This document shows positions 6,217-7,922 of a DNA stretch of 7,922 nt, one piece after another. Source of the stretch: Pseudomonadota bacterium (GTDB lineage: Bacteria; Pseudomonadota; Gammaproteobacteria; Burkholderiales; Burkholderiaceae_C). Position 1 is the stretch's first letter. Every line of letters starts with the position of its first letter. The stretch is from NCBI GenBank assembly GCA_021798395.1, contig JAJZHS010000106.1:1-7922 (forward strand), in the 5' to 3' direction. A model generated the notes under the pieces. The model was not told the origin of the DNA. It saw only the letters and a program-made list of their open reading frames with translations, and ran no database searches. A program made the position numbers and the translations under genes.

Positions 6217-6233
6217 GGGCGCGGTCCGCGCCC
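6217..6233. repeat. 17-bp palindrome GGGCGCGG-T-CCGCGCCC in the ubiK leader
   Basis: Perfect 8-bp arms around one base, 24 bp centre to centre from the preceding palindrome and about 35 bases before the ubiK ATG. As RNA it could fold into a short hairpin, but no run of T follows on the plus strand, so it is not an intrinsic terminator in that direction. Confidence 0.5.
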
Positions 6234-6267
6234 GCGCTTCCGAGGCCCCCGCCACATCCCGACCGCC

Positions 6268-6525
6268 ATGAACCCACCGAACCCGAACTCGCCGCGCGCG
6301 TTCCTGCATCGCGCCGCGTCGGCGCTGGAGAACTCGCCGCTGAAGGACATGCAGCGCAACGCGAAAGCGCTGGCGCAGTCGGCCGCCGGGCGGCTCGACC
6401 TGGTCACCCGCGACGAGTTCGACGCGCTGCAGGCGATGCTGGCGGCGGCCAACACCCGCATCGCCGCGCTCGAAGCCCAGGTCGGCGCGCTCGAGGCCCG
6501 GCTGCAGCCTTCGGGCCACGACTGA
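6268..6525 (+). CDS. ubiK: Ubiquinone biosynthesis accessory factor UbiK (BMFP/YqiC family)
   Basis: 85 residues. UbiK partners UbiJ and helps the aerobic ubiquinone-synthesis complex; E. coli YqiC forms trimeric coiled coils and binds membranes. Residues 10-45 form an amphipathic stretch with SPLKDMQRNAKALAQSAAGRLDLV at 23-46, ending in TRDEFDALQAML at 48-58. The C-terminal half to about 79 has the heptad pattern of a coiled coil (RIAALEAQVGALEARL at 64-79). This layout and length match Pfam BMFP. The ATG is the only sensible start, although no Shine-Dalgarno is seen ahead of it. It is divergent from the porin operon and 47 bases upstream of comM on the same strand, so the two may share a transcript. 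Confidence 0.9.
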   Translation: MNPPNPNSPRAFLHRAASALENSPLKDMQRNAKALAQSAAGRLDLVTRDEFDALQAMLAAANTRIAALEAQVGALEARLQPSGHD

Positions 6526-6572
6526 CGCCACGGCATGCACGCGGCGCGCGCGCACGCCGTGCACCGACCGCG

Positions 6573-7922
6573 ATGGCGCTGGCCCGCCTCGGCAGCCGCG
6601 CGCTGCTCGGACTCGAAGCTCCGGCGGTGCAGGTCGAAGTGCACCTGGCCGGCGGGCTGCCGAGTTTCTCGATCGTCGGCCTGGCCGAAGCCGAAGTCCG
6701 CGAAGCGCGCGACCGCGTGCGCAGCGCGCTGCTGAACAGCGGCTTCGAGTTCCCCTCGGCACGGCGCATCGTCGTCAACCTGGCGCCCGCCGACCTGCCG
6801 AAGGAATCGGCGCGCTATGACCTGCCGATCGCGCTGGGCGTGCTCGCCGCGTCCGGCGCGCTGCCCGCGGCGGCGCTCGAAGCCCACGAGTTCGCCGGCG
6901 AGCTGTCGCTGTCCGGCGAACTGCGGCCGGTGCGCGGCGCGCTGGCGATGGCCTTCGCCGTCGCGCGCGAGGCGCCGGCCAGACGCTTCGTGCTGCCTGC
7001 GGCCAGCGCCGCCGCGGCCGCGCTCGGCGCGCCCGACGCCGTGCTCGGCGCGGCCCATCTGGGCGACGCGGTGGCCTATCTGTGCGGCCGGCGCGACGCC
7101 GCGGCGATGATGCCTGCGCCGCCGCCGGCCGCGCCGGCGCAGGCCTGGCCCGACCTGATCGACGTGCGCGGCCAGCTCGCGGCCAAGCGTGCGCTGGAAA
7201 TCGCCGCCGCCGGCGGCCACCACCTGCTGCTGCGCGGGCCGCCGGGCTGCGGCAAGTCGATGCTGGCGCGGCGGCTGCCCGGGCTGCTGCCGCCGCCGAC
7301 TCCCGACGAGGCGCTGGGCAGCGCCTCGCTGCTCGGACTGGCCGGGCAGTTCACTCCGGCGCAGTGGATGCGCCGCGCATTCCGCAGCCCGCACCACGGC
7401 GCCTCGGCCGCAGCGCTGATCGGCAGCGGCAGCGGTGCGCTGCTGCGCCCGGGCGAGATCTCGCTGGCGCACGGCGGCGTGCTGTTCCTCGACGAGCTGC
7501 CCGAGTTCGCCCGCGACGCGCTGGAAAGCCTGCGCGAACCGCTGGAAAGCGGCCAGGTCGTGGTCGTGCGCGCGCGCGCGCGCGCCGCATTCCCGGCGCG
7601 CTTCCAGCTGGTCGCCGCGATGAACCCGTGCGCCTGCGGCTGGTACGGCCACCCGCGCCGCGCCTGCGGCTGCAGCGCGGCGCAGCTGGCGCGCTACCGC
7701 GCCCGGCTGTCGGGACCGCTGCTCGACCGCATCGACCTGCACGTCGATCTGACCGACGTCGCCGCCGACGCGCTGCTGCAACTGCCCCACGGCGAGCGCA
7801 GCGCTGCGGTGGCGGCGCGCGTGGCTGCCGCGCGGCTCCGGCAGCACGCGCGCCAGGGCCGGCTCAACGCCCAGCTCGACGGCGCCGCGCTCGATGCCCA
7901 CGCCGCGCTCGACGCCGCCACC
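6573..7922 (+). CDS. comM: ComM/YifB family AAA+ ATPase (magnesium-chelatase-like), 3' end missing
   Basis: First 450 codons of a protein usually about 500 residues long; the C-terminus lies beyond the window. ComM is a hexameric helicase that promotes branch migration when single-stranded donor DNA is integrated during natural transformation; the family (YifB) is also widespread in non-competent bacteria. Visible: an N-terminal Lon-protease-like fold with GLPSFSIVGLAEAEVREARD at 28-47, RIVVNLAPADLPKESARYDLPIALG at 65-89 and GELSLSGELRPVRG at 109-122; Walker A GPPGCGKS at 222-229; FRSPHH at 270-275; RPGEISLAHGGVLFLDELPE at 292-311 with Walker B DE at 307-308; VAAMNPCACG at 347-356 with the paired cysteines C353/C355 and C365/C367; SGPLLDRIDLHVD at 380-392. 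ATG at 6573 matches family N-termini (MALARLGSRALLGLEAP); no clear Shine-Dalgarno. Residues 333-338 are written by a GC dinucleotide run. Confidence 0.95.
   Translation, partial: MALARLGSRALLGLEAPAVQVEVHLAGGLPSFSIVGLAEAEVREARDRVRSALLNSGFEFPSARRIVVNLAPADLPKESARYDLPIALGVLAASGALPAAALEAHEFAGELSLSGELRPVRGALAMAFAVAREAPARRFVLPAASAAAAALGAPDAVLGAAHLGDAVAYLCGRRDAAAMMPAPPPAAPAQAWPDLIDVRGQLAAKRALEIAAAGGHHLLLRGPPGCGKSMLARRLPGLLPPPTPDEALGSASLLGLAGQFTPAQWMRRAFRSPHHGASAAALIGSGSGALLRPGEISLAHGGVLFLDELPEFARDALESLREPLESGQVVVVRARARAAFPARFQLVAAMNPCACGWYGHPRRACGCSAAQLARYRARLSGPLLDRIDLHVDLTDVAADALLQLPHGERSAAVAARVAAARLRQHARQGRLNAQLDGAALDAHAALDAAT
7568..7583. repeat. (GC)8 dinucleotide run inside comM
   Basis: Sixteen uninterrupted bases of alternating GC encode alternating arginine and alanine (about residues 333-338) between the Walker B region and the conserved AAMNPC segment. 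Alternating purine-pyrimidine continues from 7565, 19 bases in all. The frame is intact in this copy. Such runs can slip in replication and can adopt Z-DNA. Confidence 0.8.

Larger units (their letters stand above)
5923..6267. other. Divergent intergenic regulatory region, porin operon versus ubiK
   Basis: 345 bases without a convincing protein gene. From the porin side it holds the porin ribosome binding site (5935-5932), the 5' leader with a small upstream reading frame, the sigma-54 promoter (5998-6013), NtrC-like half-sites and a 10-bp inverted repeat (6063-6107). From the ubiK side it holds two close palindromes (6195-6207 and 6217-6233) around a possible -10 sequence for ubiK. Open frames crossing it are arginine- and alanine-rich shadows. 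Confidence 0.75.

Noticed and set aside
6529..6563. Possible terminator between ubiK and comM (CACGGC with GCCGTG, or TGCACG with CGTGCA)
   Set aside because: The two 6-bp stems exclude each other, have long loops, and no T run follows, so they are more likely by-products of the GC-rich 47-base spacer.
5923..6762. N-terminal extension of the porin far upstream
   Set aside because: The signal peptide at MKPIKLAACLG with a spaced GGAG defines the start; the extension is antisense to ubiK and comM.
7568..7583. comM as a frameshifted pseudogene at the GC run
   Set aside because: The frame is continuous from 6573 to the window end, with conserved motifs on both sides of the run.
6060..7901. 613-codon minus-strand open frame opposite ubiK and comM
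   Set aside because: It mirrors the comM coding strand, is low-complexity in Arg/Ala/Gly/Gln, and the plus-strand comM has every family motif in order.

Overview
The window is very G+C-rich and reads as ordinary chromosomal DNA of a betaproteobacterium, most likely Burkholderiales. The grounds are a glutamate-cysteine ligase of the proteobacterial family unrelated to E. coli GshA, sitting directly ahead of gshB, and the gene order comM-ubiK / porin-glnK-amtB / gshA-gshB, which I recall from Burkholderiales chromosomes. I see no tRNA, rRNA, IS element, phage gene, CRISPR array or break in coding composition. Long open frames on the opposite strands are G+C-driven shadows.

Layout from the left: positions 1-2960 hold three minus-strand genes read right to left: gshA (2960-1668), gshB (1657-683) and a THUMP-domain rRNA methyltransferase of the RlmL type (666-1, cut by the window edge). 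Gaps are 10 and 16 bases, so this looks like one transcript for glutathione synthesis plus an rRNA-modifying enzyme. Positions 2961-3141 hold a candidate gshA promoter and a clear intrinsic terminator that closes the next operon.

Positions 3142-5922 hold a second minus-strand operon: outer-membrane beta-barrel protein (5922-4849), PII protein GlnK (4816-4478) and ammonium channel AmtB (4449-3142), with gaps of 32 and 28 bases. A near-consensus sigma-54 promoter lies upstream at 5998-6013, with NtrC-like half-sites behind it. This suggests nitrogen-limitation control of a set that moves ammonium across the inner membrane, regulates that channel, and adds an outer-membrane pore.

Positions 5923-6267 form a divergent regulatory region. 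To its right, on the plus strand, are ubiK (6268-6525, ubiquinone-biosynthesis accessory factor) and comM/yifB (6573-7922, AAA+ helicase of natural transformation, cut by the window edge).

I found no wholly new system. The points most worth a second look are the porin placed first in a sigma-54-type glnK-amtB operon, the structured divergent intergenic region, a (GC)8 tract inside comM, and the methyltransferase gene following gshB.
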